DNA from: an uncultured Hyphomicrobium sp.
GTDB lineage: Bacteria > Pseudomonadota > Alphaproteobacteria > Rhizobiales > Hyphomicrobiaceae
DNA: 64,000 nt
Assembly: GCA_934555825.1 (NCBI GenBank)
Contig: CAKTFJ010000006.1
Location: 94,066-158,065 of the forward strand
Reading direction: 5' to 3'
The position numbers and the translations under genes are program-made. Shown in pieces: positions 47,451 to 56,427 of the stretch. Below the pieces are notes generated by a model, which saw only the letters and a program-made list of their open reading frames with translations, searched no databases and was not told the origin of the DNA. The first letter of the stretch is position 1. The number at the start of each line of letters is the position of its first letter.

Positions 47451-48548
47451 TTAACCCGGCGTCTGGCCCTGGCCGGGTAGGAGCTTGAGGATACCTTGCG
47501 CCGCAGCAGAGGCTGCCGCGTCGGCGGTTTTGCCCCACGCGCCATCCAGCGAGCCCTGTGGGATCTCGTTCTTCTGCGACACCGTGCCCAAGGTCTTACC
47601 CTGCGGGTCCTTGACGTCCCAGTCGATCTGGATTGGCTGCTTGCCGTTCTGGCCCTGGCCGACCACGACTTTGCCTTCAACCCGGTAGGTCTGCGTCGAA
47701 GGCGCGCTGGTGAGCGCAACGCCGTTCCGGGTCAGCTCGCGCTGAATGGCATTGGTAAGCGAGACACCGCCATCGCCAGGCGCGCCGGAGACGTTGGGCA
47801 CCAGCGCGGTCACGCTGCCCCGTCCGATGCTGCCGGTCGTTGTCGTCGCGGTTGTGCTCGTGGGAGCGGCAACCGGCGTGTAAGCGCTTCCAGATGGCGA
47901 CTGCGCAACCGACGAAGCCGCCGTCTGCAGGCTACCCGCAACGGCAGGCGAATGCTGCGCCGTGCCCGCGGGTGATCCCCCCATGGCCACGGGTGCTGCG
48001 CTCTGCTGCGTCGGCAGCCATGTGGCGAGCGAGCCCACCGTCTTGTTCGAGATCGTGCTCACGACCTGAGGCGTCACAGCCGCCCACGGATCGCTGGACC
48101 GCGCACCTGTGATCACCTCTTCGCCGGTGATGCGATTGACGCGCTGTCCGGCGGGATCGGTCACGTCCCAGATGTAAGAAACCTTGGTGCGGCCCTGCTC
48201 GCGCGCGGACACCACATAGCCGCGCAGCGTGTATTCAGCAGATTCGTTGGCGCTCTTGGCGACGCTGATGCGCCGAGCCTCGATGTCGGTGGTGAGCTGC
48301 GCTTGAAGCTGCTTGGCCACCGCATCGGGTGCACCGATGACGGGCGCGATGGCGATGCGTGCCGATTGCGATGTCGGCGCAGCGAGCGGCTGCCCAGAAG
48401 CGATGGACGCGTTAGGGTCTGAACCGCCCGCGAAAAGGCTGGAGCCCGTCTCGCATCCGGCAAGGCCAAGTCCAATGAAGCCCGTCAGGACTGCAAACGC
48501 GACACACCGCTTCCCACGCCATGCCGCAGCAGCATCAATGGTCGTCAC
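47451..48548 (-). CDS. Hypothetical lipoprotein with a duplicated domain
   Basis: This 365-residue protein has an N-terminal lipobox (GLGLAGC, Cys about residue 32), followed by a Ser/Ala/Thr-rich linker. Two related globular segments follow: about residues 65-180 contain SYIWDVTDPAGQ and end in TWLPTQ, and about 250-362 contain QIDWDVKDPQGK and end in LKLLPGQ. Both include a GAP turn, a Y-x-x-x-G-x-VV strand and a D-W/AW segment, indicating internal duplication separated by a 60-residue low-complexity linker. Role unknown; the lipobox fits its presence near lgt. Confidence 0.75.
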   Translation of the reverse strand: MTTIDAAAAWRGKRCVAFAVLTGFIGLGLAGCETGSSLFAGGSDPNASIASGQPLAAPTSQSARIAIAPVIGAPDAVAKQLQAQLTTDIEARRISVAKSANESAEYTLRGYVVSAREQGRTKVSYIWDVTDPAGQRVNRITGEEVITGARSSDPWAAVTPQVVSTISNKTVGSLATWLPTQQSAAPVAMGGSPAGTAQHSPAVAGSLQTAASSVAQSPSGSAYTPVAAPTSTTATTTTGSIGRGSVTALVPNVSGAPGDGGVSLTNAIQRELTRNGVALTSAPSTQTYRVEGKVVVGQGQNGKQPIQIDWDVKDPQGKTLGTVSQKNEIPQGSLDGAWGKTADAAASAAAQGILKLLPGQGQTPG

Positions 48549-48750
48549 GATGACGCCCCCCTATGAATGATCCGCTGTTCTCCGGCGGCCGGCGTACACA
48601 CTTTGCGGCCTTCTTCTCCTGAACGTTGCCGGTACCCACTCCGAGTCCTGTAGCTATCCCTCCGCCATGCGTCCAGACGGAATCGAGACGAAAAGGCTGA
48701 CGTGGCTAATTCTGTCCTCAGGATACACAGCATGGTTGTGGATTTTGCAG

Positions 48751-49524
48751 TTAGGCCACAACAATGGCGGAGATTTGGCGTCCGTAATCAGGCTCTTTTC
48801 GATGCGTTGAGCGCCGGAAGCTGAAGAACATCGATTCGTTCTCATATGTGCAGTGCGCTTGGCGCTCGATTCCTCTGAGACCGAGCCCGCCGAGTCTGTC
48901 GAGCACGAACGAGGGCAGATCGAAGTGCGGCGTTGTGCGGCCCTTCGGAATGGTAAAGAAACGCGCGTTGGCAGGATCTGCCGCCTCGAACTCGGCAACG
49001 AATTCCGGACCCACCTCGTAGGATTTGGGCCCGATCGTCGGCCCCAGAGCGGCAAGAATGCGCGAACGGTCCGCGCCGTTTTCTTCCATGAGGGCAATGG
49101 TGGCTTCCAGAATGCCTCCGATTGCCCCGCGCCAGCCGGCGTGTGCGGCGCCCACAACGCCTGCTTCCGCGTCTGCGAACAGCACCGGCGCGCAATCCGC
49201 GGTGAGAACGCCGATCACCAGGCCCCGCGTGCGCGTCACGAGCGCATCGGCCTTCGGAAGCTCATCGCGCGGCTGCAAGCGCTCCACGGCATGTGCCGTC
49301 CCGCTGTGAATTTGGTAAATGGTCTGAACGTCGTCCATGACGCTGCCCAGACGCTCGGCCACGCGCGCTCGATTTTCGACCACGGCGACCGGATCGTCCT
49401 TCGAGCCCGCGCCGCAGTTCAGGCTCGCGTAGAGCCCGCGCGAAGCGCCGCCCTGACGCGTAAAGAATCCGTGGCGAATGCCGGGGAGGATCGAAAGGTT
49501 GTCGGCCTCGATGGGGCTCAGCAT
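48751..49524 (-). CDS. pgeF: Peptidoglycan editing factor PgeF (laccase-domain, YfiH/YlmD family)
   Basis: This 257-residue protein has the family zinc/copper site: a histidine in QIHSGTAH, a cysteine in LTADCAPVLFAD and a histidine in GAAHAGWRGA. These proteins were called polyphenol oxidases; in E. coli the homologue corrects misincorporated serine in peptidoglycan precursors, and some act on purine nucleosides. ATG at 49524 starts the conserved region. It follows lgt and the MidA gene in one direction. Confidence 0.9.
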   Translation of the reverse strand: MLSPIEADNLSILPGIRHGFFTRQGGASRGLYASLNCGAGSKDDPVAVVENRARVAERLGSVMDDVQTIYQIHSGTAHAVERLQPRDELPKADALVTRTRGLVIGVLTADCAPVLFADAEAGVVGAAHAGWRGAIGGILEATIALMEENGADRSRILAALGPTIGPKSYEVGPEFVAEFEAADPANARFFTIPKGRTTPHFDLPSFVLDRLGGLGLRGIERQAHCTYENESMFFSFRRSTHRKEPDYGRQISAIVVA

Positions 49525-49611
49525 GGCGTCCTGTGTGTTCCGATGTCGCGTCGCATTGTGCGAGCCGTATCTAAGCATTTTCCGTTTCGGATTGAACCGC
49601 GAAGCGCCGCC

Positions 49612-50724
49612 TCATTCAAATCCAGGCAGCGGAGGCAGCGCGGCCGAGCGCACTCCGATGGCGAGAAAGCGCGAGCCCATGCCGACAGGTGCCATGAGGC
49701 GCTGCACACCGATCTCGATCGCTCCGGCCTTGTCAGGGTTCGCCGACATGAGACGCGATGCGCGCTCGACGATGCCGAGCTGACCGAGGAAGCCCGCCTG
49801 CGGTTGGGGACCATCCACGGCGAGTCCCGGCACCGAGAGAGCTGAAGCGCGGAAGCGCGCGAAGTCCACCTGGAAGGAAAGATCGGCTTCGCCCGGCGAG
49901 GAAAAAGGCGAGCATCGCTGCTGGTTCTGCACCGCCTGAAGCGTATCGGCAGGATGAGATCGTGCCGACCCGTAATCGATGAAGAGCGCGGCCCCGAGCC
50001 GTTCCGCCATGAGACTCTGAAACGGCGCGAAAAAGCTGAAGTCCTGGATTTCGATGCAGTCCCCGTCACGCGCGGTTTCGAGCAACGCCATGTCCGAAGG
50101 CGCCTCACGTTGGGTGAGAAGCGTAAAGGTAAGCTCGCCGTTGCTATCGAGACCGACCCCGCGAAGGATCGGCCGGCCGTTCTCGACGATGTATTGTTGA
50201 GCGGCGCACGTGTCGAGAAACTCGTTCGCGATCATGAGAAATGGCGCAGAGTTTTGCGACAGGCCGCGGGCCGCGTCACCGACGTTGCCGTGCCAGGTAG
50301 CGCGCACTGTACCGTACGGTGAAAGAGCGGTCTTCTGATGGGGAACGAGTGCGGCGTTGGTCTCGACCATATGCACCGAGAGCGCATTGTGAAACCCCGG
50401 CACGATCCGCGTGGCGCGCAGCACGTCGGCGATGAGCGTGCCGCGTCCCGGTCCGAGCTCCACGAGATTGAGTGCGCTGGGTGCCCCCATCTGCTGCCAC
50501 ACGACCGCGCACCAGAGTCCGATCAACTCGCCGAACACCTGGCTGATCTCCGGTGCCGTGACGAAATCGCCCCCTGCGCCAATGGCAGGCATGCGCCGGT
50601 AGTAGCCGTGTTCAGGATCGCTAAGACACGCCGACACGAAGGCGGCGACGGTCATCGGCCCATCGCTCCGGATTTGCGCCTTGAGCTTATTGGCGAGCGG
50701 TGTCGTGCGCGAGCCGCCTGTCAT
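49612..50724 (-). CDS. MidA/NDUFAF7-type SAM-dependent methyltransferase
   Basis: This 370-residue protein is of the DUF185 family. The SAM motif is NLVELGPGRGTLIAD, preceded by the conserved HGYYRR and GGDFVTAPEISQVFGELIG. Homologues methylate an arginine of a complex I subunit (mitochondrial NDUFAF7). The reading frame continues upstream through lgt in another frame, but ATG at 50724 overlaps the lgt stop (ATGA), so it is the coupled start. Confidence 0.9.
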   Translation of the reverse strand: MTGGSRTTPLANKLKAQIRSDGPMTVAAFVSACLSDPEHGYYRRMPAIGAGGDFVTAPEISQVFGELIGLWCAVVWQQMGAPSALNLVELGPGRGTLIADVLRATRIVPGFHNALSVHMVETNAALVPHQKTALSPYGTVRATWHGNVGDAARGLSQNSAPFLMIANEFLDTCAAQQYIVENGRPILRGVGLDSNGELTFTLLTQREAPSDMALLETARDGDCIEIQDFSFFAPFQSLMAERLGAALFIDYGSARSHPADTLQAVQNQQRCSPFSSPGEADLSFQVDFARFRASALSVPGLAVDGPQPQAGFLGQLGIVERASRLMSANPDKAGAIEIGVQRLMAPVGMGSRFLAIGVRSAALPPLPGFE

Positions 50725-51572
50725 GAAACGTGCGGCGCGGCCTCGCGGCGCGCACGCCAGATCAAATAGAGCCCGAGCGCAAGCATCGGCAGCGAATACA
50801 TCTGCCCCGCCGTGAACGGCCCAATGTTGAGCGCGTGGATGGCGTGCGGCTCGCGGAACACTTCGCCGATGGAGCGCGCGACCGCATAGCCGGCAAGGAA
50901 CGTCCCTGCCACCAGTCCGGGCTTTTTCAGCGCACCCGCATGGTGCGTGAGGTACCTCAGCACGATGAACAGCAAGAGGCCTTCCAGCGCCGCTTGATAG
51001 AGCTGACTCGGATGGCGCGTTGCGGGCTCGATGCCGGGATAAAGCCATTGCGCCTGCGGAAACACCATGGCCCACGGCACGTCGCTGACGCGGCCGAACA
51101 GTTCGCCGTTGATGAAGTTCGAGACGCGCCCGAAGAAAATGCCGATCGGCACCGCCGCCGTGCCGAGGTCCATCGTGGAGAGCACGCTGACGCCGTTCCG
51201 CCGCGCAAACGCCCAGGCCGCAACCGCGCAGCCGACGAGCGCGCCGTGGAAGCTCATCCCGCCTTTCCAGATCGCAAGGATCTCCCACGGCTGGGTAAGA
51301 TAGCTCCCCGGCTCGTAAAGAAACACGTAGCCGAGCCGCCCGCCGAGCACGACGCCGAAGGTGATGTAAAGCAGCAGATCGTCGACCTTCTCCACGCCGA
51401 ACGGTGGCGTCTCGTTGCGCCAGAGCCGCGTGTTGGCCAAGAGGCGCCGCACATAGATCCATCCGATGATGAGACCGGCGAGATACGCGAGGCCGTACCA
51501 CTTCACGGTGAGCGGTCCGAGCGAAAAGGCAACCGGATCGAACTCCGGGAACGGAAGGGCGAGAGAGATCAT
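50721..51572 (-). CDS. lgt: Prolipoprotein diacylglyceryl transferase
   Basis: This 283-residue inner-membrane enzyme transfers diacylglyceryl from phosphatidylglycerol to the lipobox cysteine. It has about seven hydrophobic segments. The catalytic histidine region is SFHGALVG and the Lgt signature GRVSNFINGELFG is intact. It is coupled to the MidA gene by a four-base overlap. Substrates in this window include the lipoproteins at 47.5 and 59.4 kb. Confidence 0.96.
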   Translation of the reverse strand: MISLALPFPEFDPVAFSLGPLTVKWYGLAYLAGLIIGWIYVRRLLANTRLWRNETPPFGVEKVDDLLLYITFGVVLGGRLGYVFLYEPGSYLTQPWEILAIWKGGMSFHGALVGCAVAAWAFARRNGVSVLSTMDLGTAAVPIGIFFGRVSNFINGELFGRVSDVPWAMVFPQAQWLYPGIEPATRHPSQLYQAALEGLLLFIVLRYLTHHAGALKKPGLVAGTFLAGYAVARSIGEVFREPHAIHALNIGPFTAGQMYSLPMLALGLYLIWRARREAAPHVS

Positions 51573-51786
51573 GCGGTCTTCTTAAGGCTCATTTCAACGG
51601 AGCGGCGAGGGTGCCGCAGGAAAGGTATGTGGCAGGCGAGCGGACGCTGACGGGTCGGGGGAGGCAAGTCAAGCCGCGGCGGACGCTGGGATGTGGGTGG
51701 ACGCGCGGCTGAAGCCTGATAAGCGCTGCGCAACGGGGCTGATTCAGATCAAGACCCCATCCGCCACGCGCGACGATGCTCAGACC

Positions 51787-52371
51787 ATGGAACCCACAGC
51801 TTTCGCACTGGCCAGCCTGACGCTCCTTGCGACACCCGGCCCCACCAACACCCTGCTCGCCACGTCGGGAGCCGGCGTTGGCGTGCGGCGGTCGCTTCCG
51901 CTGCTGGTCGCGGAGTTCGGCGGTTACGTCATCGCGATCTCGCTGCTGATCGGTCTCGTCGGCCCTGTGATCGCGGCAACGCCCGTCGTGGGTACGGCTC
52001 TGCGGCTCGTGGCTGCGCTTTATTTGCTCTATCTCGCGGCCAAGCTTTGGCGAAGGGGCGTCGAGATGCCTGTCGCAGGCCCCTCCGTGACGTTCACGAA
52101 CGTCTTCGTCACCACGCTTCTGAACCCCAAAGCGATCATTTTTGCCTTCACGCTGCTTCCCGCCGATCTGGCGCTGTCCGCCCTGACGCCGTGGATGGCG
52201 GGCCTCTCGCTCATGATCGGGGTTGTCGGCAGCCTCTGGATTGCTGCAGGCGCGTCCCTTAGGCGTGGTTTCGCAGGCATCATTCCGTCCAGGATCGGAT
52301 ATCGTGTCAGCGCCGTCGCGCTCGCGCTTCTGGCCGGAAGCCTCAGTGCCCACGCGTTCGGCGTAGTATGA
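51787..52371 (+). CDS. LysE family translocator
   Basis: This 194-residue membrane protein has about five or six transmembrane helices. The family motif is near the start (TLLATPGPTNTLLATSG) and TTLLNPKAIIFAF is in the middle. Family members export amino acids or related small molecules; the substrate is not predictable. ATG at 51787 is preferred over the longer frame from 51691. Confidence 0.85.
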   Translation: MEPTAFALASLTLLATPGPTNTLLATSGAGVGVRRSLPLLVAEFGGYVIAISLLIGLVGPVIAATPVVGTALRLVAALYLLYLAAKLWRRGVEMPVAGPSVTFTNVFVTTLLNPKAIIFAFTLLPADLALSALTPWMAGLSLMIGVVGSLWIAAGASLRRGFAGIIPSRIGYRVSAVALALLAGSLSAHAFGVV

Positions 52372-52512
52372 GCCGCGGGCCACATCTTATGCCGACGGCA
52401 GGCAGTCGAGGCACCGAGCCAGGCATTCCACCGCTTGAATGGTGGGCGGGAAGTCACCATAGTCCGGTCCAACGAGAGCGGGTTTCAAGCCCGCGCACCC
52501 GAAGGAACGCCG

Positions 52513-52779
52513 ATGACCCAGACTTCCAATCGCCTGCTGGATGAGTTCGCCAAGCTGATGACGGACGCAGCGGGTGCCGCCCAGGGCCTCCGTCGCGAGG
52601 CGGAAACCGTCATGCAGGCGCAGGCGGAGCGGATGCTCGAAAAACTCGATGTCGTGAAGCGCGAGGAGTTCGAGGCGGTGCGCGCCATGGCGGAGAAGGC
52701 CCGAGGCGAGAACGAGCGTCTGTCCGAACTCGTGACGCAACTCGAAGCGCGTCTGGCCGTTCTCGAAGGGCGCGCTTAG
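52513..52779 (+). CDS. UbiK-like accessory factor (BMFP family)
   Basis: This 88-residue, almost fully helical protein has a C-terminal coiled coil (KREEFEAVRAMAEKARGEN onward) and the typical start NRLLDEFAKLMTDAAGA. UbiK helps assemble the ubiquinone biosynthesis complex in enterobacteria; membrane fusogenic activity is reported for the Brucella relative. AAGGA precedes the ATG at 52513. The order with ybjN and proC is conserved in alphaproteobacteria. Confidence 0.85.
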   Translation: MTQTSNRLLDEFAKLMTDAAGAAQGLRREAETVMQAQAERMLEKLDVVKREEFEAVRAMAEKARGENERLSELVTQLEARLAVLEGRA

Positions 52780-53153
52780 CCATTTAGTCAGCGACATTTG
52801 CCACGCGCGATGCGTGACTTCTCCACCCGACATTCGCTCGTGCGTGTCGAGCGCTATCGCGCGCCGTCCACCGGAACGCAGGCTTTTCAACATCGTCTGT
52901 GAGTGAACACCTCAAACGAGCCCTATCCCGCGGGAACCCGTGGGTTTCTCCGACATTGCTCGTGGACAATGCCGCCGTCGTCTTGCGACTCGGGCCTCCC
53001 TCTGTTTTCGTCGCGACGGCTGAGGAGAAGTCGCGTTTCGCCCCAATCCCGTCATGAGCCAAGCGTGCAGTCGGCGGCGTAATCGAAGCCGCCGGGCGGG
53101 GTACGACCGGGCCCTTTTGTGGGTGTCGGCCGAAAAGGTTTTAAGGAGCCAGA
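52780..53153. other. Intergenic region before the YbjN gene (374 bases)
   Basis: I see no convincing gene. A near-EcfG motif (GGAAC-N16-CGTC) around 52873-52897 and a G/C-rich inverted segment near 52930-52950 are the only structure. The YbjN ribosome-binding site AAGGAG closes the region. Confidence 0.35.
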
Positions 53154-53651
53154 ATGGCATCGTCCGAGAAGAGCCACGAGCGTCTCATTCACCCGATCGA
53201 TCTCGTGGAGCAGTTGGCGGCGAATTACGACTGGGCCACCGACCGCACCGGCGATGACGAGCTGACGCTCGTGGTCAGCGGCGCGTGGACCGACTATCAC
53301 GTCTCCCTCAACTGGCGCGACGACTTGGAGGCCCTGCATCTGGCCTGCGCCTTCGACTTCCGCGTGCCCGACGCGCGCTTGAATGAGATGTACCGTCTGA
53401 TCGCGCAGATCAACGAGCAGCTCTGGCTCGGCCATTTCGATCTCTGGACGCAGGAGGGGCTGGTGATGTTCCGCCACGGCCTCTTGCTCAACGGCGCCGT
53501 CGTTACGCCGGGCCAGTGCGAGGCAGTCCTGAAGACCGCGCTTGAAGCCTGCGAGCGCTACTATCAGGCCTTCCAGTTCGTCGTGTGGGCGGGTAAGGAA
53601 AGCCGCGAGGCGCTCGTGTCGACGATGTTCCAGACCGAGGGCCAAGCCTAA
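53154..53651 (+). CDS. YbjN domain-containing protein
   Basis: This 165-residue protein is of the YbjN (putative sensory transduction regulator) family, which adopts a type III secretion chaperone-like fold. Family-typical segments are HLACAFDFRVP and YRLIAQINEQLWLGHFDLW. It has AAGGAG six bases before the ATG and is followed by proC after 54 bases. The molecular role is unknown. Confidence 0.85.
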   Translation: MASSEKSHERLIHPIDLVEQLAANYDWATDRTGDDELTLVVSGAWTDYHVSLNWRDDLEALHLACAFDFRVPDARLNEMYRLIAQINEQLWLGHFDLWTQEGLVMFRHGLLLNGAVVTPGQCEAVLKTALEACERYYQAFQFVVWAGKESREALVSTMFQTEGQA

Positions 53652-53705
53652 ACTGCGCCCTGAGCTTTTCGCGGCTTCGCGGCGCCCCAGCCGGTCAGGA
53701 AGCCG

Positions 53706-54530
53706 ATGTCATTCTCCTTTGATGGACCGCTGCTTCTCGTCGGAGCAGGCAAGATGGGTGGCGCGCTGCTCGAAGGGCTGATCGCGCGCGGCCTCGACCC
53801 CTCCCGCGTGCGCGTGCAGGATCCGTCGCCGCCGGATGACGTGGCCGCCATCCTCGCCCGTCATGGAATTGCGGCGGAGGCGGGGGTCGAAAGCCTTGCA
53901 TCGCCGCCAGGTGTCATCCTCGTAGCAGTCAAACCCCAGATGATGGACGCTGTCTTTCCCGCTGTCGCTGCGCTGGCCGGGCCGGACACGATTGTCGTGT
54001 CGATCGCGGCCGGCCGCACGCTCGCGAGTTTCGAAGCCCATCTTGCACCGGCCGCCGCTGTCGTGCGCGCCATGCCGAACACGCCGGCGGCCGTCGGACG
54101 CGGCATCACGGTCTGCGTCGCCAACGGGAACGTTACGCCGACCGGCCGCGCGATCTGCGAGGCGCTGATGTCGGCCGTGGGTGAGGTGGCCTGGGTCGAG
54201 GACGAGGCCCTGATGGACGCCGTCACCGCCGTATCGGGCTCTGGCCCGGCGTATGTCTTTCTGCTCGCGGAAGCGCTGCAAAAGGCCGCCATCTCAGCCG
54301 GTCTCGATGAAGCGCTCGCTCGCCAGCTTGCGCGCGCGACGGTCTCTGGTGCGGGCGAGCTTCTCGCGCAGTCCGATCTCGATGCGGCCCAGCTCCGCCG
54401 AAACGTCACCTCGCCGGGCGGCACGACGGCAGCGGCCCTCGACGTGCTGATGGCCAAGGGGGGAATGGAAGACAGTTTGCGGGAGGCTGTGATGTCGGCA
54501 GTGGTGCGCAGCCGCGAGCTGGCGAAATGA
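53706..54530 (+). CDS. proC: Pyrroline-5-carboxylate reductase
   Basis: This enzyme performs the final step of proline synthesis. The 274-residue protein has the dinucleotide-binding LLVGAGKMGGALLEGL, AMPNTPAAVGRG and the C-terminal signature SGSGPAYVFLLAEAL, with SPGGTTAAAL near the end. It is full length and the last gene of the ubiK-ybjN-proC set. Confidence 0.95.
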   Translation: MSFSFDGPLLLVGAGKMGGALLEGLIARGLDPSRVRVQDPSPPDDVAAILARHGIAAEAGVESLASPPGVILVAVKPQMMDAVFPAVAALAGPDTIVVSIAAGRTLASFEAHLAPAAAVVRAMPNTPAAVGRGITVCVANGNVTPTGRAICEALMSAVGEVAWVEDEALMDAVTAVSGSGPAYVFLLAEALQKAAISAGLDEALARQLARATVSGAGELLAQSDLDAAQLRRNVTSPGGTTAAALDVLMAKGGMEDSLREAVMSAVVRSRELAK

Positions 54531-54983
54531 TCATGGCGTGGAACTTCACCACACCCGCGACTGCGTAACCTCTTACCGGATCCGAATGAGCCCGAAGGCC
54601 CCGGCGATCGGATCCTCTGGTGTGACCTCGTACGGTGGGGACCGATTCAAGCAAGGAGGATAGCTTGGCGGTCACACGGAGCACCGTGCTTCGATCACGG
54701 CCGAGGGCAGGTGGCGGTCCCGCCGTTCGGCTGTTTGGGTATCGACGCCGCTGCAAGTGCAGCATCACCCTCACAAGGAGAGTTATGCTATACTGTAACA
54801 GTTGCCGCAACAGGGGCTTTTTCCCGATCACGCGTTTGTGTAGTCAGGAGAAAGAGTGCGCGCACAATACATTCAAGCAACTGGAATAGCTGAAGAATGC
54901 GTATTTTCGCCGTGCCGGGCATCAGGAAGTGTTGCCCGAACCGCGACAAGTTGGCGGCGCATGCAACCTGAGATTTTTCGGCT
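54531..54983. other. Intergenic region between proC and the sensor kinase (453 bases)
   Basis: Convergent flanking genes leave an unusually long gap. It contains one credible short ORF (54785-54889) and is more AT-rich than its flanks near 54775-54900. I see no tRNA or clear terminator. Confidence 0.45.
54785..54889 (+). CDS. Candidate 34-residue four-cysteine small protein
   Basis: AAGGAG followed by TT and ATG gives a strong ribosome-binding site. The product contains Cys4, Cys7, Cys19 and Cys25 (CxxC-x11-C-x5-C) plus His27, which could bind a metal. The local base composition is less GC-rich than the genes around it. No homologue is known to me, and an ORF this short can arise by chance, so this is tentative. 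Confidence 0.35.
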   Translation: MLYCNSCRNRGFFPITRLCSQEKECAHNTFKQLE

Positions 54984-56414
54984 CTAAAGCGGCACGGAGA
55001 TAATGGCCCGCAGGCCGCCCATCGAGCTTTCGCCCAGCGTGATGTCGCCGCCGTGGCTCTTGGCGATGTCTCGCGCGATGGCGAGGCCAAGGCCGCTGTT
55101 TCCGTCGTCCTGATTGCGCGCCCGATCGATGCGGTAGAACGGCTTGAAGACGTTTTCGCGCTCGGAAGCCGGAATGCCCGGCCCGTTGTCGTCGACCTCG
55201 ATGCGGAGCCATTGCCCCTCGGTTGCGACCCGAATGATGATTTTGTCGCCATACCGCACTGCGTTCGAGACGAGGTTCGTGATCGCCCGCTTGAATGCTT
55301 GGCGCTTGAGCGGCACCATGACGTCGCCGCGCCGCTTCCGGAACTTGAGCTCGATGTCCGTTCCGTAAACCTGCGCCTCTTCGTGGATCTCTTCGAGCAG
55401 TTCCGTGAGATTGGTCAGTTTCGCTTCCTCGCCGCCGTCTCCGCGCGCGAATGCGAGATAGTCCTCCAGCATGTGCTGCATTTCATCGACATCCGCCTTG
55501 AGCGACTGGACGTCGGGACTTTCCTCCATGAAGGCGAGTTCGAGCTTGAAGCGCGTAAGCACGGTTCTGAGGTCGTGGCTCACACCGGCGAGCATGGTCG
55601 TGCGCTGGTCGACGTGCTGGCGGATGCGGTCGCGCATCTCGAGGAAGGCGGCGGCGGCTTGGCGCACTTCGCGCGCACCGCGCGGTTCGAGGTCGTCGGA
55701 AATCGCGCGTCCCTTGCCGAAGTCGTCGGCAGCTTCCGCAAGCCGCAGGATTGGGCGGATCTGGTTGCGCAGGAATAGGATCGCGACGGTGAGCAGGATC
55801 ACCGACGACCCCACCATCCAGAGCAGGAAGATGTGCGAGTTCGAAGCGTATGTCTGCGTACGCACCGCAAGGAAGCGCAGGATCGAATCCGAGTGCTGGA
55901 CGCGGATCTCCACGTGCCGCGATTGCCCGACCGTATCGATCCAGAACGGTCGCTGAACGTGACGCGAGATCTCGCGCGAAAGCGCGCGGTCGAGGAGATC
56001 GAAAAACGGCTTCGGGCGCGCTTCGGGCAGATCGCCCGGCGGCATGATCTGCATGGAAAGGTTCAGCCGGTCGCGCGCGATGCGGATGATGTCGTCGTAT
56101 TTGGTGGCGGGTGAGCCGTCGTAAATGTCGATCAGAGCCGCGATGTCGCGCGCCGTCGTCTCCGAAAGGCGCCGCGTCACGTTCTGCCAATGCCGTTCCA
56201 TGAACACGAAGGCAATAACGCCTTCGAGCACGACGATGGGCGCGATGATAATGATGAGCGCGCGGGCATAGAGCCCCTTGGGCATCATGTCCGCGAGGAG
56301 CCGCACAAACGTGCGGTATCCGGCCCGCAGATGCTTGAGGGCCGGAGCAGACACCTCCCAGAACGACCTGAAGGCGCGGCCCGCCCGGTCTGACGCATTC
56401 GAGAATGGGCCCAT
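54984..56414 (-). CDS. Sensor histidine kinase (CenK-like)
   Basis: This 476-residue EnvZ-type kinase has two transmembrane helices (about residues 52-72 and 205-225) flanking a periplasmic domain. HAMP follows, then the dimerisation helix with VSHDLRTVLTRFKLEL, an N box NLVSNAVRYG, and G boxes DNGPGIP and GNSGLGLAIA. Valine replaces the usual proline after HDLRT. It follows the response regulator by 13 bases. Homologues in alphaproteobacteria (CenK) help control the cell envelope; that assignment is inference. Confidence 0.85.
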   Translation of the reverse strand: MGPFSNASDRAGRAFRSFWEVSAPALKHLRAGYRTFVRLLADMMPKGLYARALIIIIAPIVVLEGVIAFVFMERHWQNVTRRLSETTARDIAALIDIYDGSPATKYDDIIRIARDRLNLSMQIMPPGDLPEARPKPFFDLLDRALSREISRHVQRPFWIDTVGQSRHVEIRVQHSDSILRFLAVRTQTYASNSHIFLLWMVGSSVILLTVAILFLRNQIRPILRLAEAADDFGKGRAISDDLEPRGAREVRQAAAAFLEMRDRIRQHVDQRTTMLAGVSHDLRTVLTRFKLELAFMEESPDVQSLKADVDEMQHMLEDYLAFARGDGGEEAKLTNLTELLEEIHEEAQVYGTDIELKFRKRRGDVMVPLKRQAFKRAITNLVSNAVRYGDKIIIRVATEGQWLRIEVDDNGPGIPASERENVFKPFYRIDRARNQDDGNSGLGLAIARDIAKSHGGDITLGESSMGGLRAIISVPL

Positions 56415-56427
56415 CAAGTCCACGTGA

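Noticed and set aside
51589..52383. Minus-strand ORF of 264 codons opposite the LysE gene
   Set aside because: It is antisense to a clear LysE-family protein and is hydrophilic low-complexity sequence.
52784..53062. Minus-strand ORF of 92 codons in the gap before the YbjN gene
   Set aside because: No ribosome-binding site and a compositionally random product with no recognisable domain.
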